8,863 nt of DNA, from contig JAEDOB010000076.1 of the NCBI GenBank assembly GCA_016302225.1, forward strand, positions 1-8,863, given 5' to 3'. The DNA is from Oscillospiraceae bacterium (GTDB lineage: Bacteria; Bacillota; Clostridia; Oscillospirales; Ruminococcaceae). The position numbers and the translations under genes are program-made. Under the pieces are notes generated by a model. The model saw only the letters and a program-made list of their open reading frames with translations, was not told the DNA's origin and did no database searches. This document shows positions 1-7,180 of this stretch, piece by piece (the first letter of the stretch is position 1; every line of letters begins with the position of its first letter).

Positions 1-1419
1 AAAGAGCCGGGTTATTCATCATATGCCGACGAACAGCTGGCTGATTGCTACATTGCTGTGGGTGAACCGCTTACGGCGATAAACAGGCTAAAAGAGATCG
101 TTGAACGGTGCGGCACGGAGTGGGGCGGCTTTTACTCTTGCAGTAAGCTAATAAAAATTTCCTTTGACAACGGCTATTATGAGGACTGCCGAAAATATTC
201 GCAGCTGCTTTTATCCGAATGTCCCGAAATGAGCAATATGCAAATAATCGGCAATTATTATCTCTATAAGCTTGAAGATGATGAAGGTAAAAGAAAGGCT
301 TTGTGGGATAAATGCTGTTCGCTGTTTGAAAAGCTTGATTTTGTGTATCTGCACGTTGTTATGGAGGATTTTCTTATTGAGTATTCCGAAAAGTTCCCTG
401 ACATAAATAAAAGGCTTGAACTGCTGACCGAATGTGCCCGATATATGAATATGTACACAGACAATTGCAGGATCTATAAATACATTTTCAAATTATGTGA
501 CGGTAAAAAGGAAATTGCACGGTTTCATACCAAAGCCTTATTGCAGTGTGCCTATCGGCTGTTCAGAAAAGATGATGAAGTCCTTTCACTATGCAAAAAA
601 GCCGAAAGCATTTTTCTGTCGTCGGGAATTGACGATGAAATATTTAAAAATGAAATGTACTGCATTATGGGCGAATGTCTGGAGAATAGGGGCATTTCTT
701 TTATGGCATATGCCGAAGAAGCGTACAAAAAATGCGATCTGTATCTGCTTGCTAAACACAGATCTGTCGGCAGCGATGATGAAAAGCTGCTGGAAATATG
801 GACCGACACATTGGAAAAATATAATTTTCTTGAGCAATATGCTATGTCGGAAAAATGCAGTGATATGATAATGCAGGTTATCCGCAGGAACATAAACCGC
901 TCTGAGTTTTGTTATTACACCGAAATTTCGGGGACGATTTACGAAATTATCGAATGTCTGGGACAAACGCAAAACCATGGAAAAATCCGTCAGCTGCTCT
1001 CTGAAATTTATCCGCAAATCTTATATTACTATGATAATATTTATGACGGTGAAAAAACAGAGATACCCGAACGCTGTTCGGGCGATATACATCAGCTTGC
1101 ATTTTATGCAAATAACTCCGATGAAAAATTGGGCAGTCTAATACTCAATATTGCGTCCGTGATTATATTGACGGGCGGAAATGCAGATGCTTTGTCGGTG
1201 CAAAAAGCAATGCAAAATGACATAGACTGCTTCAAATCACTTGTGAGCAAATTTAAGGCAGCATTGGAAACGCAGCTTACCTCCCGTCAGGTCGATAATA
1301 TCATTGAAATTAAAAAGTCTATGGAAGAAAAATCTGAATTTTGTGATACGCAAATTCTTGACACTCTGGAGCATTTCAGCGCAGTTTATGAGCGGTCGGA
1401 CATTGAATTTAAAAGATAA
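1..1419 (+). CDS. TPR-like helical repeat protein, 5'-truncated by the window edge
   Basis: Reading frame 1 is open from base 1 to the TAA at 1417-1419, so at least 472 residues are encoded and the true start lies upstream. A GTG at base 58 is in frame, but the codons before it read as a normal helical repeat (YADEQLADCYIAVGEPL), so it is probably internal. The visible part is almost wholly alpha-helical. Residues ~8-38 and ~41-76 look like paired TPR helices with small residues at packing positions, and further repeat-like pairs lie around 150-250. It is rich in Cys and Tyr, with no signal peptide, membrane segment or catalytic motif in the visible part. TPR proteins usually act as protein- or peptide-binding scaffolds; some are the C-terminal part of HTH-TPR regulators, which cannot be tested here because the N-terminus is missing. 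It converges on the next gene. The coding call is firm; the specific function is unknown. Confidence 0.8.
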   Translation, partial: KEPGYSSYADEQLADCYIAVGEPLTAINRLKEIVERCGTEWGGFYSCSKLIKISFDNGYYEDCRKYSQLLLSECPEMSNMQIIGNYYLYKLEDDEGKRKALWDKCCSLFEKLDFVYLHVVMEDFLIEYSEKFPDINKRLELLTECARYMNMYTDNCRIYKYIFKLCDGKKEIARFHTKALLQCAYRLFRKDDEVLSLCKKAESIFLSSGIDDEIFKNEMYCIMGECLENRGISFMAYAEEAYKKCDLYLLAKHRSVGSDDEKLLEIWTDTLEKYNFLEQYAMSEKCSDMIMQVIRRNINRSEFCYYTEISGTIYEIIECLGQTQNHGKIRQLLSEIYPQILYYYDNIYDGEKTEIPERCSGDIHQLAFYANNSDEKLGSLILNIASVIILTGGNADALSVQKAMQNDIDCFKSLVSKFKAALETQLTSRQVDNIIEIKKSMEEKSEFCDTQILDTLEHFSAVYERSDIEFKR

Positions 1420-1421
1420 AA

Positions 1422-1462
1422 AACGGAACCAAGACAAACAAAAAGCTTGCTTTGGTTCCGTT
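1422..1462. terminator. Shared bidirectional intrinsic terminator
   Basis: An 11-bp perfect inverted repeat, AACGGAACCAA (1422-1432) and TTGGTTCCGTT (1452-1462), sits between two convergent genes. On the minus strand it is followed by a run of six T (from the A run at 1418-1423 read in reverse), making a strong terminator for the 406-residue protein gene. On the plus strand the following tract TTGTTTTGG is less uniform, so termination of the TPR-like gene is probably weaker but likely. It begins only 3 bases after the plus-strand stop codon and ends 13 bases from the minus-strand stop. Confidence 0.85.
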
Positions 1463-1475
1463 GTTTTGGTAAATA

Positions 1476-2696
1476 TTATTCCACGTCCAGCTGAACAAAT
1501 CCCTGCATAAATGACATTGGGTCGTCTGCATATGCAGAGTGCATAAACACCCAGTCATATGGATTTCCCGCAAAAAGCTCGCCGTAACCGCAGTCGGACA
1601 GAACGCAGTTCATTTCATCAATAAATATTTTCGGCAGAATTTCCGATGAATATTCAAGGTCATGGGCTAATCTGCAATTGCACCAGAAGGACGTAAATTT
1701 CAGTAGAATGAGCAGCTTTCGCATAGCGTCATAGGAGGTATAACCCTGTTTTTCTATTATATCGGACAGAGTTTTTTTGCTTGGGAAATTTGTTCGGATA
1801 ATACTCGGAATATTGCTGTTATTTATTCCCGATACCGATTCGGTCATGGCACAAATCAGAAATTCTTTGGAAGTGACATCTTTGTTATAAATAATGTCCG
1901 TAAACACATCATAGCTGTTGATCTCATAAAGCCAGCGCAGGATAAGTCCGCAGTCCTTCGGCAGCTTTTTTTCGTGTGCGTTATGTATGCTTTTTATAAA
2001 CTCAGCAGCAGCTTTATCCGCCTCGGGATGGGAAAGCTCGGCTACAAAAAGAGCAATATATTCACGGATCTTTTTATTGCTTACCTTAAAATTCTGCGGT
2101 TCGTTTTTCACATATTCAATAAATTCTTCTTCGGTATGGAAAGAGGAAATTTCGTTATTCAGATATACAGTATAGCATATTTCACTATTGCCGTTATCCG
2201 AAATTTCTGCAAGGGCACTCACCTTTTCGTAAAGAGAAACTGCCTGCTCATAGGTTTTGCCGTTTTTCATGCAAAACAGATAAACAGCTTCTTTCAGCTG
2301 ACGGCAGTCAAAGCATCTGTCAAAATAAACGTGGTGAAAAAACCATTTCGTAACTTCGGCAGTCGCACCCAAAGCAAAGCAGATCTGAAACATTTTCTCA
2401 CGGCTGTCGGACTGAACCTTGGGACGGGCGTCATTGGAAAACCATTTTTTCAATGTGACCTTTGTAAAGCTTACGCCAATATTATTCAGCATTTTGTCAA
2501 GATAATCGGCTTTTTCAAGCGGGTCATCACTGCCGTTATAGCCGCACTTTTCCATAAGCTCACTTAGCCCGCTGCCGAATTTACGGAGATCATTATTGAG
2601 GAAATCTATTTCTTCAAAATATCGCTCGTCATCACAATGATCGGCGGGGTATGATGCAACTTTATTTTCGATAAATTCTGTGAATTTTTCCTGCAT
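1476..2696 (-). CDS. Uncharacterised 406-aa protein with HTH-like N-terminal segment
   Basis: The ATG at 2696-2694 is preceded by a G-rich stretch, GGGTGGGG (2701-2708), four bases away, an imperfect ribosome binding site. The stop TAA is at 1478-1476. The protein is soluble and mostly helical, with no signal peptide or membrane segment. Residues ~75-120 (KVTLKKWFS, DARP, SREKMFQICFALG) resemble the second half of a Cro/XRE-like helix-turn-helix, where RP-x-n-RE precedes a helix with CFALG; the insertion and spacing are not canonical. Residues ~136-152 (AVYLFCMKNGKTYEQA) form an amphipathic helix pair, and the C-terminus carries a NPYDWVF segment (378-384). I associate this style with uncharacterised clostridial proteins but cannot name a family. 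Possible roles include a regulator or an accessory element protein; none is proven. It lies 102 bases downstream of the permease gene in the same direction, with no convincing terminator between, so partial co-transcription is possible. Confidence 0.8.
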   Translation of the reverse strand: MQEKFTEFIENKVASYPADHCDDERYFEEIDFLNNDLRKFGSGLSELMEKCGYNGSDDPLEKADYLDKMLNNIGVSFTKVTLKKWFSNDARPKVQSDSREKMFQICFALGATAEVTKWFFHHVYFDRCFDCRQLKEAVYLFCMKNGKTYEQAVSLYEKVSALAEISDNGNSEICYTVYLNNEISSFHTEEEFIEYVKNEPQNFKVSNKKIREYIALFVAELSHPEADKAAAEFIKSIHNAHEKKLPKDCGLILRWLYEINSYDVFTDIIYNKDVTSKEFLICAMTESVSGINNSNIPSIIRTNFPSKKTLSDIIEKQGYTSYDAMRKLLILLKFTSFWCNCRLAHDLEYSSEILPKIFIDEMNCVLSDCGYGELFAGNPYDWVFMHSAYADDPMSFMQGFVQLDVE

Positions 2697-2716
2697 AATA
2701 CCCCACCCAAAAAAGA

Positions 2717-2747
2717 TTTAAAGTAAACGTCATATCCATAGTAAACG
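2717..2747 (-). promoter_or_regulatory. Weak candidate promoter overlapped by an 8-bp direct repeat
   Basis: On the minus strand CGTTTACT occurs twice in direct orientation (plus-strand AGTAAACG at 2740-2747 and 2722-2729), 18 bases start to start. TTTACT (2745-2740), a 17-base spacer and TTTAAA (2722-2717) match the sigma-A consensus at 4 of 6 positions each, which would start transcription near 2710, just ahead of the ATG at 2696. The promoter match is weak; the direct repeat is exact. It could be an operator for the downstream gene. Confidence 0.35.
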
Positions 2748-2775
2748 ACAAAAATTATTTTACTGAGCGAAATTT
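2746..2775 (-). repeat. Copy 1 of a ~30-base intergenic element
   Basis: The plus strand reads CGACAAAAATTATTTTACT then GAGCGAAATTT. It matches 7051-7081 with one mismatch, a one-base gap in the A run and a two-base gap before GAGCG. It lies between the permease stop and the 406-residue protein gene. A weak bulged hairpin (CGA-AA-TTTTG with CAAAATCG, 2768-2790) adjoins it. Orientation relative to the downstream gene is the same in both copies. Function is unknown; it could be a protein binding site, an RNA element or a dispersed repeat. Confidence 0.55.
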
Positions 2776-2798
2776 TGAAAAACAAAATCGGTGTTTCA

Positions 2799-5567
2799 CT
2801 AATTACCACTGACATTTGTAAGATTAAGGTGCTTTATCTTCCGCAGTGCGATCAAATTCACTATCAAAGCAAATAGCGCACCGACCGCACAGGCATAAAG
2901 ACAGGCAGGAATATTCGGCGTACGCACATAACGATTTGCGCCCGTTTCAATAATGCGCACTACCACATAGGAAAGCACAATACCAAACCCGCTGCCCAGA
3001 ATAAGTCCCATTAAGGTCAGAACAATATTATCCTTGTAAACATACGCCTTGGTTTCGCTCAGAGTGTAGCCGTTGATACGCATTACCGCCAGCTCCCTTG
3101 CCTTTCTGTTTATGTGCATAGAGATCTGATTTAGAAGCACCAGCAAAGCCATTACAGCCGACAAGGCAAGGCATATCCAGATTACCAAATTAATGCTGTC
3201 TGCATTTTTTGCAAACTCGCTGTTGTCCTTCAAGGATAAAAATCCGTCCATGTTACGGACCTTTTCGTACAGTCCGTTTATATCACCTTTAAGCAGAAAG
3301 ACGCTTTCGTCCGTTTCCTCGCCCATGGCAGATTCATAATAACTGTCGGTGGTGACAAACAGATGATACGGAAGATAATGCTCGATCACTCCCACAACAT
3401 TGAACTCCTTGGGATTTCCTTCCGAATCCATAAATTCAACCCTGCTGCCCTCGGACAGGTCATTAAGCTCTGCACACTTTCGTGAAACCAGCACACCATT
3501 CTCGGGAACAGCAGCTCTGCTCTTAGTGTTAATGTCCCAAACATTCATAAAATCATCAAGCTTATCAAAATCAGATGCCGCAACGATATGGGCATTTTCC
3601 CAGCTGCCGCCGTTTACCCTGAAATTTTTCAGCTTGTCCTGAATGACCGTATAGCTTATATTTTCCTCACGAAGGACATTTTCAAAATCTTCCTTTTCGC
3701 CCGCACTGCTGTCGATGACCATGCGGTTTTCATACAGGAAATATTCGTCATACTGAGTTATGGAGGAATTTTCAAGGGCAAGCTTCAAGGAAAAGCATAT
3801 TACCAGAAGCGCAATACAGCCCACAACGCCCATAATAGTCGTCATCATACGTCCCTTATCGCTCAGAACATTTTTTATCATAGTGCGGGAATACAGGCTA
3901 AGCTTTTTGTAGCTCTTCCATTTTTCGAAGAAAAATCCCTTTCCCCGAACGGGAACTTCACCCCGCAGCAATTCCGTTGCAGGCATACGAACAAGCTTTG
4001 CACAGGCAGCATAAGTGGACGCCATAAACACAGTCAAACAAATAACTGCCGTGATAACAGCTTCTTTTACCGCAAAGGTCAGCGGTATATTTTCCAGCAG
4101 GAAATTCGGCTTGAAAATATGAAGCACCAGAAGTTCTACAATAACAACACTTGCAAGCCAGCCTATGGCAATACCGAGGACAGCGCACAGCACGTTATAA
4201 AGCATATAGTGGTCAAGAATTTCTTTGGAACGAAATCCCAGAGCCTTTTGCGCGCCGATAAGCGTTCTCTGCTCGTCTATCATTCGTGAGATCGCCGCAT
4301 GGCAGACAACCACCGCTACCAGCAGGAAAATAATTGACATGGAATAGCTCAGACCGTAAATTCCGTCAACGATAGTTTTCACGCCGCGAATATCTCCAAT
4401 GTCATTTCTGACGGAAATTATCCAATCCTTTTGCTGAATATCAGCCGCCTTTTCTTCTGCATCGGCAAGCTCCGACTTTGCATCGTCCAGCTTTTTGCGA
4501 GACTCATTCAGTTCATTTTCGACGTCCTCTATCTGCGAAATGCCTTCCCGATAATCAAGAATAGCTGCCTTTAACGGAGCAGCTGCTTCACCAAACATAT
4601 CAAGCTGAGTCAGTGCAGAATCAAGGTCAGTATCAAGTCCCATAGCTGTGAGATTTGCATTGATGTCATCAAGTGCATTATCAAGCTTTTCTCTGTTTTC
4701 GTTGATGCTTCGCTCTGCTTCGGAAAGCTCATCCTCGCTGTCGGAGAGCTTTTGCTTAGCGTCCTCTATTTCGGCTTCTGCGTCACCTGTGAGGGATTCG
4801 TAACGAAGCTGTGCACGTTCCCGGGCAAGCTCATCTATCTTATCCTTGAATACCTTCTCCTGCTTTTTATATTCGTCGGAAAAATAGTAATAGTTATCCA
4901 AAGCATTATTTTTGATAAATGCAGTGGTGTAGCAGTCGCTGTAATAAGACGAGTCAAAAGCATCTTTTGCAAGCATTATGTAATAGGACGCAGCACCAAG
5001 TCCCTCCGAGCTTTTTCCTCGGGCATCACGAACCGTTGCACAGCAGAAAAACGGCTCGTTCACTATTGCCGTCACGCTGAATGTATCCGAAAGGAACATA
5101 CCGTCATGCTCCAGCGTTATCTTGTCACCGAGCTTTATTTCATGCTCCTTTGCAAACTTTTCCTCCACAGCAGCTTCATTTGCCGCAGCGGGAAGAACAC
5201 CCTCAATGATAACGGGGTCGTTCATCTCGTCGGAAAGAGAACGTGCCTGTATGATTATTTTCTCACGATCGCTGTTCATCAGTGCCATGGCAGAATATCC
5301 GCCCTCTGCGGCCTCTACCTCGTCCCAGCCCTTTATTGCTTCTATATCCTCCTCTGTGATACCGTTTGCACAGGTTATCTCCAGAGATTCAAGGCGATTT
5401 GAAATGAAATAACGGTTTGTTTCTTTCAGTATTGCAGTTGCGGTGGATTGCATTCCCAGAAAAATAGCAATGCTTGTAGCCGCAATAAACGCAACGGCAA
5501 AAAAGGGAACGCCGTTTTTCTTTATTGTCCTTAAAAGATGTTTCGTCCTTGCTTTCCTTTTTACCAT
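2799..5567 (-). CDS. FtsX/MacB-type ABC transporter permease with coiled-coil insertion
   Basis: A 922-residue integral membrane protein, the partner of the GAF-ATPase. Its ATG (5567-5565) sits inside the ATPase stop as ATGGTAA, with AAAGGAG (5579-5573) five bases upstream, so the pair should be translationally coupled. Membrane segments are read at about 20-38, 407-427, 456-482, 500-522, 576-597, 793-814, 848-872 and 886-908. This is two FtsX modules of four helices: module 1 has a large extracytoplasmic loop 40-405, module 2 one at 600-790. Loop 1 contains a MacB-like periplasmic-core-type domain (~60-230), then heptad-rich coiled coil (~235-308 and ~340-383) split by a turn. RMPATELLRGE (528-537) is the conserved FtsX cytoplasmic motif, and RKARELAVMRINGYT (821-835) is the matching one in module 2. 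Such permeases move lipids, peptides or drugs, or drive envelope changes mechanically; the substrate is unknown. No solute-binding protein, adaptor or two-component system is adjacent. Confidence 0.92.
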   Translation of the reverse strand: MVKRKARTKHLLRTIKKNGVPFFAVAFIAATSIAIFLGMQSTATAILKETNRYFISNRLESLEITCANGITEEDIEAIKGWDEVEAAEGGYSAMALMNSDREKIIIQARSLSDEMNDPVIIEGVLPAAANEAAVEEKFAKEHEIKLGDKITLEHDGMFLSDTFSVTAIVNEPFFCCATVRDARGKSSEGLGAASYYIMLAKDAFDSSYYSDCYTTAFIKNNALDNYYYFSDEYKKQEKVFKDKIDELARERAQLRYESLTGDAEAEIEDAKQKLSDSEDELSEAERSINENREKLDNALDDINANLTAMGLDTDLDSALTQLDMFGEAAAPLKAAILDYREGISQIEDVENELNESRKKLDDAKSELADAEEKAADIQQKDWIISVRNDIGDIRGVKTIVDGIYGLSYSMSIIFLLVAVVVCHAAISRMIDEQRTLIGAQKALGFRSKEILDHYMLYNVLCAVLGIAIGWLASVVIVELLVLHIFKPNFLLENIPLTFAVKEAVITAVICLTVFMASTYAACAKLVRMPATELLRGEVPVRGKGFFFEKWKSYKKLSLYSRTMIKNVLSDKGRMMTTIMGVVGCIALLVICFSLKLALENSSITQYDEYFLYENRMVIDSSAGEKEDFENVLREENISYTVIQDKLKNFRVNGGSWENAHIVAASDFDKLDDFMNVWDINTKSRAAVPENGVLVSRKCAELNDLSEGSRVEFMDSEGNPKEFNVVGVIEHYLPYHLFVTTDSYYESAMGEETDESVFLLKGDINGLYEKVRNMDGFLSLKDNSEFAKNADSINLVIWICLALSAVMALLVLLNQISMHINRKARELAVMRINGYTLSETKAYVYKDNIVLTLMGLILGSGFGIVLSYVVVRIIETGANRYVRTPNIPACLYACAVGALFALIVNLIALRKIKHLNLTNVSGN

Positions 5568-6790
5568 ACTAACTCCTTTGCACTTGCAGGGTGCCTGTTT
5601 ACGATAACCTCCGCAACTACTCCGCCCTTCATGCGAATAACACGGTTTGCCATTTTTGCGATTTCCTCGTTATGTGTAACCATTAAAAGAGTTGTACCCG
5701 ATTTTATGACCTCTTCAAGAACTGTCAGTACCTCAATGCTTGTTTCATAGTCAAGTGCGGCAGTCGGCTCGTCTGCAAGAATTATCCTCGGCTTCTTCAC
5801 AAGTGCTCTGGCTATGGACACACGCTGCTGCTGACCGCCTGACATCTGTGCGGGATAGTTATCCTTTCGCTGAGAAAGACCTACCCGTTCCAAAGCCTCC
5901 GCAGCGTCCATGGAATCGTCGCACAATTCCCCGATGAAATCAAGATTTTCCTCTGCGGTAAGAGTTGGCATAAGGTTGTACGCCTGGAAAATAAATCCCA
6001 CAGAATGTCTGCGGTATTCCGTCAGCGTCTTTTCATCTGCCTTTGAATAGTCCTTGCCGTCAAAAAGAAATGTTCCCGTGGTAAGCTGATCCATACCGCC
6101 AATGATGTTGAGCATAGTGGATTTTCCGCAGCCCGATTCCCCCAGAATTACAAGGAACTCGCCCTCTTTAATGTCAAGATTTACACCCTTCAGAACTTGA
6201 AGCTCGGTTTCTCCCGAGCCGAAGGTCTTTGTCACATTTTTCAGGGAAATGATAGATTTCTTTTCCTCCGAAAAGCCAAGATTTAAGCCGTTGCCGTCCA
6301 CCGCAATGGCGGTCAGCATAGCCAGATTTTCACAAAGGGCGATATCCTCGTCGTCGAACAGAGAACCGTCTTTTTTATTGATTATCTGAATACAGCCTAT
6401 GACCTCATATCTGTTTACGAGAGGAACGCAGACCATACTTTTTGTTTCAAAGCCCGTAGTTTTATCAAAACGTCCAGCCCACCGCTTGTCCTTCCGACAA
6501 TCCTTAACTACGGTGGATTTTCCCTCTTTAACGACCGTACCTGCGATACCCTCTCCAAGCTCCAGACTAAGACCCGTCAGGTCTGCCCCGCCCATAGTGA
6601 AGGAGGGATATATTCTTTTATCCCCCGATACATTGTAAAACCAGATAGTTCCTGCCTCAGCACCAACTGCCTTTACCACTTCTCCCAGACCGGTACGCAA
6701 TGCTTCTTCCAGCGATTCTGCTTTCTGGAGCAATGAAGTGATTTCCCAGATGACCTGCGTATATTCGATTTTTGTGTTTTGTTTACTCAT
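5561..6790 (-). CDS. ABC transporter ATPase with fused N-terminal GAF domain
   Basis: A 409-residue cytosolic ATPase. The start chosen is the ATG at 6790-6788, preceded four bases away by AGGTGG (6800-6795). The frame stays open upstream to an ATG at 6967, but that start has no ribosome binding site and lies almost at the predicted transcription start. Residues ~12-168 are a GAF domain, with core strands GTIWFY, VCVPLV and VIGCIQIINKK and a partial NKFDE-like motif (N138, K139, F145, D149). Residues ~180-400 are a MacB/LolD-type nucleotide-binding domain: Walker A GESGCGKST 217-225, Q-loop Q269, signature SGGQQ 317-321, Walker B IILADE 336-341, D-loop TAALD 343-347 and switch His373. All catalytic residues are intact. 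Typical LolD/MacB NBDs are ~225 residues without a GAF domain, so the fusion is unusual. GAF domains bind cyclic nucleotides or other small ligands, or mediate dimerisation, so signal-gated ATPase activity is an inference. It overlaps the permease gene by 7 bases. Confidence 0.93.
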   Translation of the reverse strand: MSKQNTKIEYTQVIWEITSLLQKAESLEEALRTGLGEVVKAVGAEAGTIWFYNVSGDKRIYPSFTMGGADLTGLSLELGEGIAGTVVKEGKSTVVKDCRKDKRWAGRFDKTTGFETKSMVCVPLVNRYEVIGCIQIINKKDGSLFDDEDIALCENLAMLTAIAVDGNGLNLGFSEEKKSIISLKNVTKTFGSGETELQVLKGVNLDIKEGEFLVILGESGCGKSTMLNIIGGMDQLTTGTFLFDGKDYSKADEKTLTEYRRHSVGFIFQAYNLMPTLTAEENLDFIGELCDDSMDAAEALERVGLSQRKDNYPAQMSGGQQQRVSIARALVKKPRIILADEPTAALDYETSIEVLTVLEEVIKSGTTLLMVTHNEEIAKMANRVIRMKGGVVAEVIVNRHPASAKELVW

Positions 6791-6976
6791 TTTACCACCT
6801 GCATATTCCTTCTTTACCCTTTCTATTTGAAAAGTTACCGCCTTCACATTTTTATGGTTATCCAAAGTTTGTATACTGTGAGGTGCTTTAGATGACCTTA
6901 TGCCGATTAATATATAAGTGAGAATGATCGTCCTTTTGTACGGAAATGTATCAAGATAAATTGGCAATATATTTTT
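6791..6976 (-). other. Long 5' leader of the GAF-ATPase/permease unit
   Basis: If the promoter at 6983-7011 is used, the transcript has about 185 untranslated bases before the ATG at 6790. The region contains no stop in the ATPase frame, so it could instead encode 59 extra residues from the ATG at 6967. Only short, weak hairpins are visible, such as AGGT/ACCT around 6880-6898, and no known riboswitch is recognised. The extension's amino acids do not resemble a known domain, so I treat it as a leader. Confidence 0.4.
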
Positions 6977-6982
6977 TCATTT

Positions 6983-7011
6983 ATTATAGCATATTTTGTT
7001 GATAAAATCAA
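6983..7011 (-). promoter_or_regulatory. Sigma-A promoter for the GAF-ATPase/permease unit
   Basis: Minus strand: TTGATT (7011-7006), a 17-base spacer, and a perfect TATAAT (6988-6983). Transcription would begin near 6976. It lies downstream of the tRNA terminator, so the ABC unit has its own promoter. Confidence 0.7.
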
Positions 7012-7050
7012 GAAGCTTTGACTGAAAATCTACCAAACACTATATAGCAG

Positions 7051-7081
7051 CGACAAAATTATTTTACTTTGAGCGGAATTT
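7051..7081 (-). repeat. Copy 2 of the ~30-base intergenic element
   Basis: The plus strand reads CGACAAAATTATTTTACT then TTGAGCGGAATTT, nearly matching 2746-2775. It lies between the tRNA operon terminator and the ABC unit promoter, with its near edge 40 bases upstream of the -35 box and in the same orientation relative to the downstream gene as copy 1. The surrounding bases 7012-7132 are AT-rich and contain no other feature I can support. Confidence 0.55.
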
Positions 7082-7132
7082 AAGTAAGCATATTTTCGCA
7101 TTTTTTTGTTTTTTTCTATAACTTTATGCAAT

Positions 7133-7174
7133 AAAAAATGCCTATTCTACGTGATTTACGTAAAATAGGCATTT
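7133..7174 (-). terminator. Intrinsic terminator of the tRNA-Ser operon
   Basis: The outer stem is AAATGCCTATT (7136-7146) against AATAGGCATTT (7164-7174), continuing inward through TACGT/ACGTA to a five-base loop. One inner pair is C.A if read as plus-strand RNA but G.U as minus-strand RNA, so the hairpin is continuous only in the tRNA direction. Six T follow on that strand (plus-strand A run 7133-7138). Confidence 0.88.
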
Positions 7175-7180
7175 CCGATT

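Noticed and set aside
2768..2790. Hairpin after the permease stop as a terminator
   Set aside because: Only 8 pairs with a two-base bulge, and no T run follows directly, so it is too weak to call.
3588..4289. Long plus-strand open frame of 233 codons inside the permease gene
   Set aside because: It is antisense to the FtsX permease, has no recognisable domain or ribosome binding site, and the opposite strand is a clear membrane protein. Other plus-strand frames over 1974-2567 and 4752-5402 fail for the same reason.
4418..4863. Internal DNA repeats in the coiled-coil coding region
   Set aside because: The similarity is heptad periodicity at the protein level; no exact tandem DNA repeat is seen.
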